Made by a program: the position numbers and the translations under genes
NCBI GenBank assembly: GCA_016234555.1
Contig: JACRBJ010000004.1
Coordinates: forward strand, 22,567-86,566
DNA: 64,000 bases
Origin: Chloroflexota bacterium
GTDB taxonomy: Bacteria; Chloroflexota; Anaerolineae; Anaerolineales; Villigracilaceae
Direction: 5' to 3'
The notes under the pieces: generated by a model
What the model was told of the DNA's origin: nothing
The model's database searches: none
The model's input: the letters and a program-made list of their open reading frames with translations, nothing else
Shown: piece after piece, positions 54,899-64,000 of the stretch
Numbering within the stretch: the first letter of the stretch is position 1
Layout of the letters: the number at the start of each line of letters is the position of its first letter

Positions 54899-55945
54899 AT
54901 GAAATCTATGCTCCTGCGGGAGATCACCCAACTCCCACAAAATCCGACCCCGCTGACTTTTAGCGAAATCCCCGAGCCGACTCCTGCCGCTGGCGAGGTC
55001 TTGCTGCGTGTGACGGCGTGCGGAGTCTGTCACACCGAACTGGATGAGATCGAAGGGCGTACACTTCCGCCTCGTTTGCCTGTGGTGTTGGGGCATCAGG
55101 TGGTGGGAACTATTCTGGAATCCGACAGCTTGCTGTCGAAGACCCAGCGGCAAGCCGCTGGACTCCAGAGTGGTCAACGCGTGGGCGTGGCGTGGATTGC
55201 GTCCGCTTGCGGCGAGTGTGACTTCTGTAAAAGCGGACAGGAGAATCTTTGTCCGCAGTTCAAGGCGACGGGACGCGATGTGGACGGCGGCTATGCCGAG
55301 TACATGAAAGTCCGCGCGGATTTCGTCCACCCGATTCCTGATTCGTTTTCTGATAGTGAAGCCGCCCCGCTGCTTTGCGCTGGCGCAATCGGCTATCGCT
55401 CGCTGCGGTTGAGCAATTTACAGGACGGACAGTCGCTGGGGTTAATGGGCTTCGGTGGGTCGAACCATCTGGTGTTGAAACTGGCAAAACACAAGTTTCC
55501 CAACGCGAAGATTTTCGTTTTCAGTCGAAGCGCAAAGGAACGTGAGTTCGCCCTTTCGTTGGGAGCGGCTTGGGCGGGCGGCATTGACCAGAGTCCGCCT
55601 GAAGTGTTGGATTCGGTCATCGACACCACACCAGTTTGGGGCACGGTCAGCGAAGCGCTCAAGCGGGTTCGACCAGGCGGCAGGGTGGTCATCAACGCCA
55701 TTCGCAAGGAAGAGTCCGACAAGTCCATCCTCAGCCAGTTGGATTATCCCTCGCAGTTATGGATGGAAAAGGAAATCAAGTCGGTCGCCAACGTGACCCG
55801 CGCCGACGTGCGCGAGTTTTTGCAGCTGGCAGCGGAGGCGAACATCAAGCCCGAATTTCAGGAGTATGAATTGAAAGATGCCAATCAGGCATTGCTCGAA
55901 ATGAAGCAAGGAAAAATTCATGGATCAAAAGTTTTGAGAATCTAA
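54899..55945 (+). CDS. Zinc-dependent alcohol dehydrogenase (MDR family)
   Basis: 348 residues. Catalytic zinc ligands ACGVCHTELD and GHQVVG, structural zinc set CGECDFCKSGQENLC, and a cofactor fold where the glycine motif reads GFGGSNH. It oxidises an alcohol or reduces an aldehyde with NAD(P). The short-loop form resembles bacterial AdhA-like enzymes. The promoter is not evident; it follows a terminator. Confidence 0.9.
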   Translation: MKSMLLREITQLPQNPTPLTFSEIPEPTPAAGEVLLRVTACGVCHTELDEIEGRTLPPRLPVVLGHQVVGTILESDSLLSKTQRQAAGLQSGQRVGVAWIASACGECDFCKSGQENLCPQFKATGRDVDGGYAEYMKVRADFVHPIPDSFSDSEAAPLLCAGAIGYRSLRLSNLQDGQSLGLMGFGGSNHLVLKLAKHKFPNAKIFVFSRSAKEREFALSLGAAWAGGIDQSPPEVLDSVIDTTPVWGTVSEALKRVRPGGRVVINAIRKEESDKSILSQLDYPSQLWMEKEIKSVANVTRADVREFLQLAAEANIKPEFQEYELKDANQALLEMKQGKIHGSKVLRI

Positions 55946-56002
55946 TTCGTCCTTCGATTACGCTCAGGACGAAGATTGCGATCAACGAGAAAAAAGGAAA
56001 AC

Positions 56003-57691
56003 ATGGAAAAGAAAAGCGTGTACGATCTGAAGTCTGTCAAATTGCCCTATCTTTCGGGCGGACTGTTGAAACTGTTTGCTTCGTTGTTGGAGGGCCCGTT
56101 GGGTGGGTTGTTGATTCCCAGCCTGTTGGAGAGCGCGGGCATCGCATGGATGCGAAAGCAGGTCATCGACGAAGCGCCCACGCACCACCCGTTTTATCAC
56201 GCGGGTGAGCTTGCCACAAAAGATGCGGCAGTGCCAGCGAAGGAATTGCCACGCGCGGCAGCAGTGGAGTCTCGCGGATTCCATTTTGCAACCGTGTTCG
56301 ATTATGCCAAAGCATACCGCGACGACAAGATCACGCCCGAAGAAGTGGCGGCAAAATTGCTGGATGCCATCGAAGCCAGCAACAACGCCACACCTCCTCT
56401 GCGGGCTGTGATTTTCTGTGACCGCGAAGATGTGATGCGACAGACGCGTGAAGCCACGCAGAGAATCAAGGCGGGCAAGCCGCTCAGCATTTTCGACGGC
56501 GTTCCTGTGGCAGTCAAAGATGAACTCGACATGACGCCCTACCCAACAAAGGTTGGCACGTCGTTTTTGGGTCAGTCGCCAGCAACCGAGGATGCAACCG
56601 TCGTGGCGCGAATGCGGGCGGCTGGAGCGTTGCTGGTCGGCAAGACCAACATGCACGAGATCGGCATCAACGTGACGGGGTTGAATCCGCATCACGGCAC
56701 GGCGCGCAACCCGTACAACGTCAATCACTACACGGGCGGAAGTTCCAGCGGCTCGGCGGCGGCTGTCGCGGCGGGACTGGTCCCCGTCGCCATCGGCGCG
56801 GACGGCGGTGGCTCGATCCGCATCCCCGCTTCGTTCTGCGGCATCTTCGGAATCAAATCCACTTTCGGGCGGGTCAGTGAACTCGGCGCGGCTCCGCTGT
56901 GCTGGAGCGTCGCCCACGTCGGTCCGCTGGCGGCGACTGCCACCGACATGGCGCTTGCCTATGGCGTGATAGCTGGTCCCGACCTGCGCGACCCGAACTC
57001 GCTTCATCAACCCCTGCCCACGCTCGAAGGCTGGGACAAAGCCGACTTGCGCGGAATCAAACTTGGGGTCTACAAGGAGTGGTTTCAGCACGCCGACCCG
57101 GAAGTGGTCACGGCTTGCGAAGTCATGCTCAAACGTTTTACCGACATGGGCGCGGAAATCCGCGAGGTGGTCATCCCCGACCTGGAATTGAACCGCGTCG
57201 CACACACCGTCACCATCGTCAGCGAGATGGTGCAGGCGATGAGCTACACCTATCCCGAACATCACCGCGAACACGGGCTGGATGTCCGCATCAACCTCGC
57301 GCTGGGACGCGCCTTCAACGCGAGAGATTATTTGCTGGCACAACGTGTCCGCACGCGGATTATCCGCAACTTTGAGAATGCGCTCAAAGATGTGGACATG
57401 ATTCTGACTCCCACCACCGCCATCGCCTCGCCAGAGATCAAGAAGGGCGCTCTGCCCGACGGCGACTCCGACCTCTCGGTGACGGTGGAGATCATGCGCT
57501 TCGTCACCACTGGCAACCTGACAGGTCTGCCCGCCATCTCTTTCCCGGTTGGCTACACGACAAAAGGTCTCCCCATCGGGATGCAAGCCATCGGGCGTCC
57601 CTGGCAGGAAAATGTCCTGCTGAGGCTGGCGGTCAACGCGGAACAGGCGGTTGAAAGGAAAGAGCCCCAAGTATATTTCAAGGTTTTGTAA
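56003..57691 (+). CDS. Amidase signature family hydrolase
   Basis: 562 residues from ATG 56003 (AAAAGGAAAAC upstream). Ser-cisSer-Lys triad: Lys172 in VAVKDELD, Ser248 in [11 protein letters not shown], Ser271 in [12 protein letters not shown] roughly 100-residue N-terminal extension with a hydrophobic segment (about 18-45) precedes the domain, as in FAAH-like or membrane-associated amidases. It hydrolyses an amide of unknown identity; GatA is unlikely because gatB/gatC are absent and the length is atypical. Confidence 0.9.
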   Translation: MEKKSVYDLKSVKLPYLSGGLLKLFASLLEGPLGGLLIPSLLESAGIAWMRKQVIDEAPTHHPFYHAGELATKDAAVPAKELPRAAAVESRGFHFATVFDYAKAYRDDKITPEEVAAKLLDAIEASNNATPPLRAVIFCDREDVMRQTREATQRIKAGKPLSIFDGVPVAVKDELDMTPYPTKVGTSFLGQSPATEDATVVARMRAAGALLVGKTNMHEIGINVTGLNPHHGTARNPYNVNHYTGGSSSGSAAAVAAGLVPVAIGADGGGSIRIPASFCGIFGIKSTFGRVSELGAAPLCWSVAHVGPLAATATDMALAYGVIAGPDLRDPNSLHQPLPTLEGWDKADLRGIKLGVYKEWFQHADPEVVTACEVMLKRFTDMGAEIREVVIPDLELNRVAHTVTIVSEMVQAMSYTYPEHHREHGLDVRINLALGRAFNARDYLLAQRVRTRIIRNFENALKDVDMILTPTTAIASPEIKKGALPDGDSDLSVTVEIMRFVTTGNLTGLPAISFPVGYTTKGLPIGMQAIGRPWQENVLLRLAVNAEQAVERKEPQVYFKVL

Positions 57692-57696
57692 GCGTC

Positions 57697-57735
57697 TAAA
57701 ACCTCGGATGTCTGCGAGACATCCGAGGTTTTTTT
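57697..57735 (+). terminator. Intrinsic terminator of the amidase gene
   Basis: Arms 57697-57712 and 57717-57732 (16 bp) with a gcga loop, then a T run. Its tip CTGCGAG is shared with the hairpin at 23808-23840. Confidence 0.88.
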
Positions 57736-57757
57736 ATTTTAGAGATAGGAGAATCCC

Positions 57758-58168
57758 ATGGCTGAATTGAAGACCAAACTCAACGACGCGAGCGTGATCG
57801 ATTTCCTGAACGGCATCAAGGATAAGGGAAAACGGGCGGACAGTTTCGAGATTTTGAAGATGATGGGGCAAGTCACCAAACAGGAGCCAAAGATGTGGGG
57901 ATCGAGCATCGTCGGCTTTGGGGAGTATCACTACAAATACAAAAGCGGGCGCGAAGGTGACTGGTTCGTCACAGGCTTTTCACCACGCAAACAGAATTTG
58001 ACGTTGTACGTGATGGGAGGTTTCACTCCGCACACCGACCTGCTGAAAAAACTTGGCAAGTACAAGACAGGTGTCGGGTGTTTGTACATCAACAAATTGG
58101 CAGATGTGGACGTCAAAGTTTTGAAGGAATTGCTTAAGCAGTCGGTCAAGGCGGCAAAGCAACCCTAA
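57758..58168 (+). CDS. DUF1801 family protein
   Basis: 136 residues. DUF1801 features: KRADSFEILKMMGQVTKQEP, MWGSSIVGFGEYHYKY and FSPRKQNLTLYVMGGF. The family includes Bacillus YdhG; function unknown. RBS AGATAGGAG upstream; AG-rich start after the amidase terminator. Confidence 0.85.
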   Translation: MAELKTKLNDASVIDFLNGIKDKGKRADSFEILKMMGQVTKQEPKMWGSSIVGFGEYHYKYKSGREGDWFVTGFSPRKQNLTLYVMGGFTPHTDLLKKLGKYKTGVGCLYINKLADVDVKVLKELLKQSVKAAKQP

Positions 58169-58202
58169 CCCACTCTTGTACGATGTGGGAAGAATGGTGG
58201 AG

Positions 58203-58230
58203 TTGAATTCAGACAAACAAGGCCTATAAT
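58203..58230 (+). promoter_or_regulatory. Sigma-70-like promoter of the SH3 lipoprotein gene
   Basis: TTGAAT (58203-58208) and TATAAT (58225-58230) separated by 16 bp, 27 bp before the ATG. AGAGGAGAG is the ribosome site. The best two-hexamer promoter seen in the window. Confidence 0.55.
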
Positions 58231-58257
58231 GCGGATATTACCTTAGAGGAGAGCCGT

Positions 58258-58860
58258 ATGCTTGCAAAAAATAGGAACACTTTACTATCGGTACTTTTCA
58301 TCAGCCTCGCGGCGCTTGCCTGCAACCTGCCGTCGGGGGCGACAGCGACCGAGCCGCCATCCACAATGGACACGGAGACGCCCACGCCCACATTCACAAG
58401 TGGCGCGCCCGTCTCCGAGACGCCGACACCAACCGCACAGAGCGTTGAAACCTGCAAACCCACTGTCACGACGAACACGAATGCCAATGTCCGCAGTGGA
58501 CCGGGGCAGGCTTACAACATCATCGGCAACATCCCGCAGGGCGGCACAGCCACGGTGGCGGGAAAGAATTTCGACGGGACATGGTGGTATATCGAATTTG
58601 CGGGTGGCGACAGCGGACACGCCTGGATCGCTGGTTCTGTCACAGTGGCAACCTGCATCCCCGACACACTTCCGTCCATTACGGCGCCGCCAACTCCGAC
58701 TGTGCCGACTCCCACCCCCACAAGCACGCCCACTCCAACCTTTACCCCGACTCCAACTGCTACCAGCGGCGGAATCATCATCGTTCCACCCATATTCATA
58801 TTACCAACCCCGACGCCAACACTCCTCATCATATTCCCAATATTTACCATAGGTCCATAA
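58258..58860 (+). CDS. SH3b-domain lipoprotein
   Basis: 200 residues. Lipobox LAALAC (Cys22), Thr/Pro linker, a bacterial SH3 domain (about 69-138, TNANVRSGPGQAYNIIG to SGHAWIAGSVT), then a TPTPT-rich tail ending in hydrophobic IIIVPPIFILP and LLIIFPIF stretches. The SH3b domain binds cell-wall peptides in other proteins. The hydrophobic C-terminus may be a second membrane contact or a sorting tail, which is unusual. Confidence 0.8.
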   Translation: MLAKNRNTLLSVLFISLAALACNLPSGATATEPPSTMDTETPTPTFTSGAPVSETPTPTAQSVETCKPTVTTNTNANVRSGPGQAYNIIGNIPQGGTATVAGKNFDGTWWYIEFAGGDSGHAWIAGSVTVATCIPDTLPSITAPPTPTVPTPTPTSTPTPTFTPTPTATSGGIIIVPPIFILPTPTPTLLIIFPIFTIGP

Positions 58861-58872
58861 ACCGGCATGATG

Positions 58873-58910
58873 AATCAAAAATCCCGGCGCACATGTCGGG
58901 ATTTTTGATT
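58873..58910. terminator. Bidirectional intrinsic terminator
   Basis: Perfect 14-bp arms aatcaaaaatcccg (58873-58886) and cgggatttttgatt (58897-58910); the A/T-rich outer arms provide U tracts on both strands, serving the SH3 gene and the convergent MATE gene. Confidence 0.8.
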
Positions 58911-58920
58911 TAATAGCCAA

Positions 58921-60288
58921 TTAGATATTGGATGGATTCACCAGATCATGAATCCATCGCTTCGACCTGTATCGCCATCCGCTGACGAAGGCTTTCGCCA
59001 ATTCCTCGAGCATGACCATTAAATAGACCAGATACACGGGAAGATGCAGCACGAACGCGCCGACGTATGCGGCAGGGACGCCAATCAACCAGATGGAACA
59101 GATTTCCATCAAGAGGGCAAAGCGGGTGTCGCCGCCTGCGCGCAATGCGCCGATGAAAATCGAAAAGTTGAACATACGAATCCACAAGGTTCCAGCCATG
59201 ACCGTCAACAGCCAACGGACGTTGTTGGCTCCGCCTGGGGAAAGTTCATACAAACCGACAACTGCACCGCGCAAGAGGAAAATTACCGCCCCGGCACTGA
59301 GCGCAAAAAACACACCAAGAATAACGACGCGCCGAACGATCTCGTAGGCTTCGTCCTTCTGCCCTGCGCCAATGCGATTCCCCACCAGCACCGAGCAGGC
59401 GTTCCCAAGTCCGATGAAAACGACAAAGCCGAGCTCCTCAATCGTCGCATTGACATTGATCGCGGCAATCGCATCCGTGCCGATGTGGGCATAGATCGCG
59501 TTGTAGGTGGTAATTCCCAGCGACCAGAATAATTCATTGGCAACGGCGGGCAAAGCGGTTTTAAGTACACGCCAAAAGAAAGACATGTCGAAGGAGAAAA
59601 ATGTCAACGGGTTGGCGGCGAGCGGAGTCTTCTGAGCGTAGATCAGGACGAGAAGCAGGACCAGCTCCAGGGTCCAGCCAGCGGCAGTGCCGATTGCCGC
59701 GCCGCGGACTCCGAGAGCGGGAAGTCCCGCAATGCCGAAGATCAATCCATATCCCAAAACCGTTTTGAAAACCAGCGCTGCAACTGTCGCAATGACCGTC
59801 ATCCGAATGAGTTGAATACTGCGCAGAACAGCGATGTAGGCGGTAGCAATGGCAATCGGAATATAGATAAAACCGACAATGCGGAGATAGCTGCTGCCAA
59901 GTCCGATGACTTCGGAGTCATTGGCATAAAAGCCAAGCGCGGTCTCAGGAATCAGTAAAGCGATAAGCGTAAAAATTGAAGCAACGAATATGGAAACGAT
60001 GAGACTCATCCCCAACACTTTGCGGATGGGCTCGATTTCCCGCTTGCCCCAATATTGGGCGGTGAAAATCGCCATACCACTGGTTGTACCAAAGAGAATG
60101 AGAATCAGCACAAAGAAAATCTGGTTTGCCAATCCCATCGCAGCAATGGCTGTCTCACCCAACTGACCAACCATGATAACGTCGATCATGTTAAGCGAGG
60201 CGCTGAGCAATTGCTGGAAGGAAATCGGAATTGCAATGACCAGCAATTCGCGCAGAAAGGAACGGTCACGAAGGAAGGAAAGGTTCAT
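58921..60288 (-). CDS. MATE family efflux transporter
   Basis: 455 residues, 12 TM helices in two six-helix halves. MATE_efflux motifs: LLSASLNMIDVIMVGQLGETAIAAMGLANQ at the start of the first half and VNATIEELGFVVFIGLGNACSVLVGN in the second. Antiporter for drugs or cationic metabolites, driven by sodium or proton. Monocistronic, transcribed away from the glycosyltransferase operon end. Confidence 0.92.
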   Translation of the reverse strand: MNLSFLRDRSFLRELLVIAIPISFQQLLSASLNMIDVIMVGQLGETAIAAMGLANQIFFVLILILFGTTSGMAIFTAQYWGKREIEPIRKVLGMSLIVSIFVASIFTLIALLIPETALGFYANDSEVIGLGSSYLRIVGFIYIPIAIATAYIAVLRSIQLIRMTVIATVAALVFKTVLGYGLIFGIAGLPALGVRGAAIGTAAGWTLELVLLLVLIYAQKTPLAANPLTFFSFDMSFFWRVLKTALPAVANELFWSLGITTYNAIYAHIGTDAIAAINVNATIEELGFVVFIGLGNACSVLVGNRIGAGQKDEAYEIVRRVVILGVFFALSAGAVIFLLRGAVVGLYELSPGGANNVRWLLTVMAGTLWIRMFNFSIFIGALRAGGDTRFALLMEICSIWLIGVPAAYVGAFVLHLPVYLVYLMVMLEELAKAFVSGWRYRSKRWIHDLVNPSNI

Positions 60289-60299
60289 GGGGAAGGATG

Positions 60300-60338
60300 A
60301 AAAAGTCGTTGAACGTTCAATATCAAACGTTCAACGAC
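60300..60338 (-). terminator. Intrinsic terminator of the thrC operon
   Basis: Arms gtcgttgaacgtt (60305-60317) and aacgttcaacgac (60326-60338), 13 bp perfect; on the minus strand followed by tttttc. It lies between the operon end (60363) and the MATE start. Confidence 0.8.
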
Positions 60339-60362
60339 TGACGGCTGATAATTGACGATTGA

Positions 60363-61295
60363 CTACTGCTCTTCGGGCGCGTCGCGGACGATGTACAACG
60401 GTCTGCCTTTGGCTTCGTCGTACAAACGCCCAACGTATTCACCGAGAATACCCAGTGAAATCAATTGCACGCCGCCGAGGAACAAAACAGAGATAAGCGT
60501 GGTGGTTTGACCTTCAAAGAAGTGGGAACCCACCAGGCGCAAGGCGGCGACGAAGGGGATTGCCAAAATGGCGACACCGGCGGAAGCAAACCCGAAATAA
60601 GTCGCCACCTGCAAGGGGAAATATGAAAAGCCTGTGATGGCGTTCACGGCAAGCTTGAGCATCTTGCGGAAGGGATACTTGGTCACACCAGCCACTCGGG
60701 CGGCGCGCTTGTATGTGACACCGATCTGCTTGAACCCCACCCATGCCGACATGCCGCGCGGAAAGCGATGCCGTTCCCGCATCTGTTTTAGCACATCCAC
60801 CACCTTGCGGTCCATCAGGCGAAAGTCCCCCGTATCCACAGGGATTTTGACATCGGTAATGCTGTAGATCAGGCGATAGAACATGGCGGCTGTGAATTTC
60901 TTGAACCAGCTTTCGCCTTCGCGCTCGCCGCGGACGGCATAGACCACCTCGTAGCCTTCCTTCCACTTCTTCGCCAGTTCGAGAATCACTTCGGGCGGAT
61001 CCTGCAAATCGGCGTCGATGATGACAATGGCATCGCCGCGTGCGTAATCCCAGCCGGCAGTGATGGCAACCTGATGCCCAAAGTTGCGGGCAAAGACGAC
61101 GGGGCGGACAGCTTTATCCTTCTGTGCCAGCTCGCGGATTTTGTCGGTCGAGCCGTCCGTCGAGCCGTCGTCCACGAGAACCAATTCCCAGGACTCGCCG
61201 GACGTATCCATAACTTCCTTCACCCGGCGGTAAAGTTCGGGGATGTTGTCGATTTCGTTGTAAATCGGGGCAATGATCGAATAGGTAATCTTCAT
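60363..61295 (-). CDS. Family 2 glycosyltransferase with two C-terminal TM helices (ArnC/GtrB-like)
   Basis: 310 residues from ATG 61295 (a far longer reading frame upstream overlaps the transporter gene). GT2 motifs: [35 protein letters not shown] and the QxxRW-like RFPRGMSAW; two TM helices (about 230-255 and 268-290) and a short tail. This group (polyprenyl-phosphate hexosyl transferases) loads a sugar onto undecaprenyl phosphate, a donor for GT-C enzymes such as the one at 8661. Confidence 0.9.
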   Translation of the reverse strand: MKITYSIIAPIYNEIDNIPELYRRVKEVMDTSGESWELVLVDDGSTDGSTDKIRELAQKDKAVRPVVFARNFGHQVAITAGWDYARGDAIVIIDADLQDPPEVILELAKKWKEGYEVVYAVRGEREGESWFKKFTAAMFYRLIYSITDVKIPVDTGDFRLMDRKVVDVLKQMRERHRFPRGMSAWVGFKQIGVTYKRAARVAGVTKYPFRKMLKLAVNAITGFSYFPLQVATYFGFASAGVAILAIPFVAALRLVGSHFFEGQTTTLISVLFLGGVQLISLGILGEYVGRLYDEAKGRPLYIVRDAPEEQ

Positions 61296-61312
61296 GAGTC
61301 TGCTTCCATTTT

Positions 61313-62461
61313 TCAGGGACTGGGGGCGTCTTTTTTTACTTCGATGGTTTCTTCTGTTGTCTTGTCCGGAATGGCTTCCTGCTCGACGACATCCTCCGCG
61401 AAGGGAGACAACCCCAACACGCGCCGGCGCAGATATTCCATGATGACCGCAACCGAGGCCATCACAGGCACGACCAATAACGCGCCCATGATGCCCTCCA
61501 GGATGGTAGCAATCATGATTGCGATGAAAATAAGCGCTTCGTTCATCCGCAGGCTGCGTCCCATGATGATCGGGCGCAGGAAGAAATTCTTGAGGTTGAT
61601 CAATACCAGGTATGTGACCGCCACGATTCCAGCAACCCAAAAATTGGAGAGCGGAATCCAGCTGGAACCTTCGAGCAATGCCACGCCAAAAGCCAGTGCT
61701 ACAGCAAGAAAGGGGCCGACATCTGGAACGAGGGTAAACAACCCGGCAATCACGCCAAGGACCAGGGAGCCGGGGATGCCGATAATCGCCCAGGCAATGG
61801 TAAACACGGTCCCCACCACCAGCATCAACACGATCTGTCCGCGCAGGTACGCCATCCAGACATTTCGCAGGCGTTTGTACAGCTCGCGTATCTCCCAGCG
61901 ATATTCCTGCGGCGCGAACGATGTCAGCCAGTCCCTCATGCGGGGCCATTCGCTCATGAACAGATGCACGCTGACAAGAATTACCAAAAACCACAGGACA
62001 TTGATCGAGGTTGTTTCCAGCAACGCCAGGGCTTCCTCGGGAAGCGGCGTGAGAATCGATTCCTGCAAATGACGGAAGCTCTCACCCACCTGCTCGAAAT
62101 GGAACACCATGCCGCCGAACTGCTTGGGCTGAATCAGCCAATCTCCGATCTGATTCGAAAGGTCCAGCAGATCGCTCGCCACGAGTTTGATCTCGTCGAA
62201 GAAGATTGGAGTCAACGAGGCGGGCACGCCCACCAGCACGATCAGTGCGGAGAAATAGACAATGTTCACAGCCGCCCTGCGGGAGAGTTTGGTGTTCTGA
62301 GTCAACAGGGTCACTACAGGACTGATCAAATATGCGGCAAACGCGGAAATGACCAGCATTTTTACCGCCTCGCGCGCATAAATCAGCATGGCAATTATGG
62401 CAATAAAAATGATGCTTCCCGTTATGTAACGGGAGGGGAGACTCCATTGACTGTCTTTCAT
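61313..62461 (-). CDS. AI-2E family transporter
   Basis: 382 residues, about eight TM helices. Family motifs: [24 protein letters not shown] near the start and the P-loop-like [23 protein letters not shown] in the middle (about residue 240). Members are reported for autoinducer-2 export or sodium/proton exchange. ATG overlaps the thrC stop (ATGA); 17 bp before the glycosyltransferase start. Confidence 0.9.
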   Translation of the reverse strand: MKDSQWSLPSRYITGSIIFIAIIAMLIYAREAVKMLVISAFAAYLISPVVTLLTQNTKLSRRAAVNIVYFSALIVLVGVPASLTPIFFDEIKLVASDLLDLSNQIGDWLIQPKQFGGMVFHFEQVGESFRHLQESILTPLPEEALALLETTSINVLWFLVILVSVHLFMSEWPRMRDWLTSFAPQEYRWEIRELYKRLRNVWMAYLRGQIVLMLVVGTVFTIAWAIIGIPGSLVLGVIAGLFTLVPDVGPFLAVALAFGVALLEGSSWIPLSNFWVAGIVAVTYLVLINLKNFFLRPIIMGRSLRMNEALIFIAIMIATILEGIMGALLVVPVMASVAVIMEYLRRRVLGLSPFAEDVVEQEAIPDKTTEETIEVKKDAPSP

Positions 62462-63726
62462 AGAATCTTTTTTACAGCCTCCAAAGTCGGCTCGATAATG
62501 GGGGCGGGCTGGACAGCCTGCATTGCCGCACGGACATCCTTGAGGCCGCTGCCAGTATTCAACACCAGCACCGGGTCCTCGCCTTTGACCAATCCCAGGC
62601 TTGCCGCCTTGACCAGCCCGGCATAAGCGGTTGCCCCAGCAGGTTCAGCGAACACTCCCATTTTACCCAGTTCGGCAATCGCCTGGATAATCTCTCCATC
62701 GGAGACGGTGATGTATGTGCCAGTCGTCTCCCTTGCAGCGCGCACCGCCCGCACCCCGTCACGAGGCAGGTCAACAGAGATACTGTCCGCAATGGTTGTG
62801 GCAGAGACGGGGGTAATGGTCTCAGTGTTGTCGTAAAAGGCATTGGCAATGGCTGCCGAACCTTCCGCCTGCACCCCAATGATGCGCGGCATGGTCGGAA
62901 TCCACCCCAACGCAAGCAAATCCTTGAAGCCTTTGTGAATGCCGGAGATGATGTTTCCATCGCCGACCGAGACAAAAATGGACAGGGGGGAATGATTATC
63001 CAGCGGACTGTCCTTCTTGTGCCAGTCGCGGTGCGTTGCCAGCCACCACTCCCAAATTTCAAAAGCGGCGGTCTTCTTTCCTTCGAGCGTAAATGGGTTG
63101 TATCCGGTGTTGCGGCAATACCAGCCAAATTCATCCGCCGCCTTGACCGTCAGGTCGAAGGCGTCATCGTAGGTACCGTCCACCAGGATGACCTTTGCGC
63201 CGAAGACAAGCAGTTGCGCCACCTTAGCCTGTGGAGCGGATTTGGGCGCGAAGATGACAGCTTTCTGCCCCACCGCAGCGGACATCCCCGCCAGAGCCGC
63301 GCCCGCGTTGCCGGTGGAGGCAGTGACCACCACCTCGGCTTTGACCTCCCGCGCGCGAGTCACCACCACGGCACTGGCACGGTCTTTGAACGAGGCTGTC
63401 GGGTTGCGCGATTCATCCTTCAGCCAGAGGTGTTTGAGACCCAGTTTATCCGCCAGTCTCGGCAGGGAAAAGACAGGCGTCCAGCCGGCGGCGTGCATGG
63501 GCGTGGAATCACCCGCGGGTTCGTTGACCGTCAACAACGGCAGGTATCGCCAAAGCGAAGCCTCAGTGCGTGAGGTGATATCCTCAGGGTGAAACTTTCT
63601 TTTGATGAAGTCATAATCCGGGATGACATCGAGATTACCGCCATCCTTTGGGCAGGTGTAAGTAACCTGTCCGGGCAGGTATTCGTTCCCACAGAGCGAG
63701 CAACGATAGCCAGTGAATTTGTTCAT
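62458..63726 (-). CDS. thrC: Threonine synthase with N-terminal zinc ribbon
   Basis: 422 residues from ATG 63726 (GAGGAC upstream on the minus strand). N-terminal ribbon CSLCG and CPKDGG (two CxxC-like knuckles, second incomplete), then the fold II PLP domain with NPTASFKDRA (Schiff-base Lys114), TASTGNAG phosphate loop and the serine/glycine-rich LNTGSGLKD. It converts O-phosphohomoserine to threonine. The length matches the zinc-ribbon form common in Chloroflexota. First gene of the thrC-transporter-glycosyltransferase unit. Confidence 0.93.
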   Translation of the reverse strand: MNKFTGYRCSLCGNEYLPGQVTYTCPKDGGNLDVIPDYDFIKRKFHPEDITSRTEASLWRYLPLLTVNEPAGDSTPMHAAGWTPVFSLPRLADKLGLKHLWLKDESRNPTASFKDRASAVVVTRAREVKAEVVVTASTGNAGAALAGMSAAVGQKAVIFAPKSAPQAKVAQLLVFGAKVILVDGTYDDAFDLTVKAADEFGWYCRNTGYNPFTLEGKKTAAFEIWEWWLATHRDWHKKDSPLDNHSPLSIFVSVGDGNIISGIHKGFKDLLALGWIPTMPRIIGVQAEGSAAIANAFYDNTETITPVSATTIADSISVDLPRDGVRAVRAARETTGTYITVSDGEIIQAIAELGKMGVFAEPAGATAYAGLVKAASLGLVKGEDPVLVLNTGSGLKDVRAAMQAVQPAPIIEPTLEAVKKIL

Positions 63727-63866
63727 GAAGTCCTCTTCTCCACTTGATTTTACCCGATATGCAAGCAGGCACAACAGGGTGATTTTCGGGAGTTCCCACA
63801 GCAAGGGAGGGACAAAAGAGTGTCGCCGCAAAATCCCTCAAAAAGCCAATGAAGCATTACAATAGA

Positions 63867-63881
63867 TCTCTTGCAAAAGTA
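63867..63881. mobile_element. Probable terminal repeat end of an IS5-like element
   Basis: tctcttgcaaaagta sits 3 bp downstream of the transposase stop, where the IS end is expected, and its 14-nt core repeats at 33662-33675. Confidence 0.55.
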
Positions 63882-63883
63882 GG

Positions 63884-64000
63884 CTAGTAAGCAGTTTTGA
63901 GCTCCATGTTACAGATGGCAGCGATCAGGTTAAAACGTAACCCAAAACGTTTGCGACGATTTCGATAACGTTCGCTCAAAATGCGAAAGATTTTCAAGCG
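63884..64000 (-). CDS. IS5-like family transposase, C-terminal fragment (cut by window edge)
   Basis: 38 codons plus TAG on the minus strand, open to the last base. The encoded end, FRILSERYRNRRKRFGLRF then NLIAAI, matches the conserved C-terminus of IS5-family DDE transposases. The rest lies outside the window, so whether it is intact is unknown. Confidence 0.8.
   Translation of the reverse strand, partial: RLKIFRILSERYRNRRKRFGLRFNLIAAICNMELKTAY

Noticed and set aside
55982-57670. Very long antisense ORF (562 codons) opposite the amidase gene
   Set aside because: The amidase on the plus strand has all catalytic motifs; the antisense frame has a composition typical of a GC-rich codon-bias shadow and no domain.
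60363-61994. Extended 543-codon reading of the glycosyltransferase
   Set aside because: The N-terminal 230 codons lie antisense-free but inside the AI-2E transporter gene in another frame and show no domain; ATG 61295 begins the GT2 fold directly.

Overview
This 64 kb window looks like a chromosome segment of a Chloroflexota bacterium, most likely class Anaerolineae. The basis is gene content only: many secreted proteins with long Thr/Pro linkers, an Agl23-type membrane glycosyltransferase (TIGR03663) fused to an NHL propeller, LysM/SH3/NBR1-Ig lipoproteins, two LCP proteins and a type 2 IPP isomerase. There is no rRNA or tRNA, and no gene-free stretch reaches 300 bp; the largest gaps (22329-22603, 33644-33937, 42377-42590) are described under repeats, promoters and the ncRNA.

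Layout. 1-5.1 kb: 5'-truncated NACHT/HEAT NTPase. 5.1-12.4 kb: NBR1-Ig protein, rlmN, ECF sigma factor with a LysM anti-sigma factor, giant glycosyltransferase. 12.6-16.1 kb: sucCD, acyl carrier protein, IPP isomerase. 16.1-22.3 kb: envelope proteins (G5/3D protein, LCP protein), rsmA and small membrane proteins or lipoproteins. 22.6-30.1 kb: sulfotransferase, TPR protein, histidine kinase lacking its histidine, LysM protein, second LCP protein. 30.1-33.0 kb: malQ-glgA. 33.9-47.7 kb: nitrogen block. 47.8-51.8 kb: LysE-type exporter coupled to a sensor kinase and a double-receiver regulator. 51.8-60.3 kb: radical SAM protein, upp, hydrolases, alcohol dehydrogenase, amidase, MATE pump. 60.4-63.7 kb: thrC, AI-2E-type transporter, glycosyltransferase. 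The right edge cuts an IS5-like transposase.

The nitrogen block is the most coherent system. An anion-transporter-like permease, a small membrane protein, Amt, an APC permease, a PP2C phosphatase, a Ser/Thr kinase and an alpha-type glutamine synthetase lie in one direction with short gaps or overlaps. A convergent glnE follows, then a divergent beta-type glnA whose Tyr398 fits the adenylylation site. GlnE carries two ACT-like domains resembling those of GlnD between its two catalytic halves, and no PII gene is present. A palindrome CCATT-N5-AATGG (one copy with one mismatch) occurs three times, each 34-35 bp upstream of a TAAAAT/TACAAT box: before the Amt operon, before glnA, and in the gap between the alpha-type glnA and glnE, where it would drive a short RNA of about 120 nt ending at a strong terminator. 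I infer an undescribed nitrogen regulon with an sRNA member.

Several genes (rlmN, the kinase at 25306, glgA, glnE) have a -10-like hexamer 6-7 nt before the ATG and no convincing Shine-Dalgarno site, which suggests leaderless mRNAs. Intergenic spaces hold several families of palindromes.
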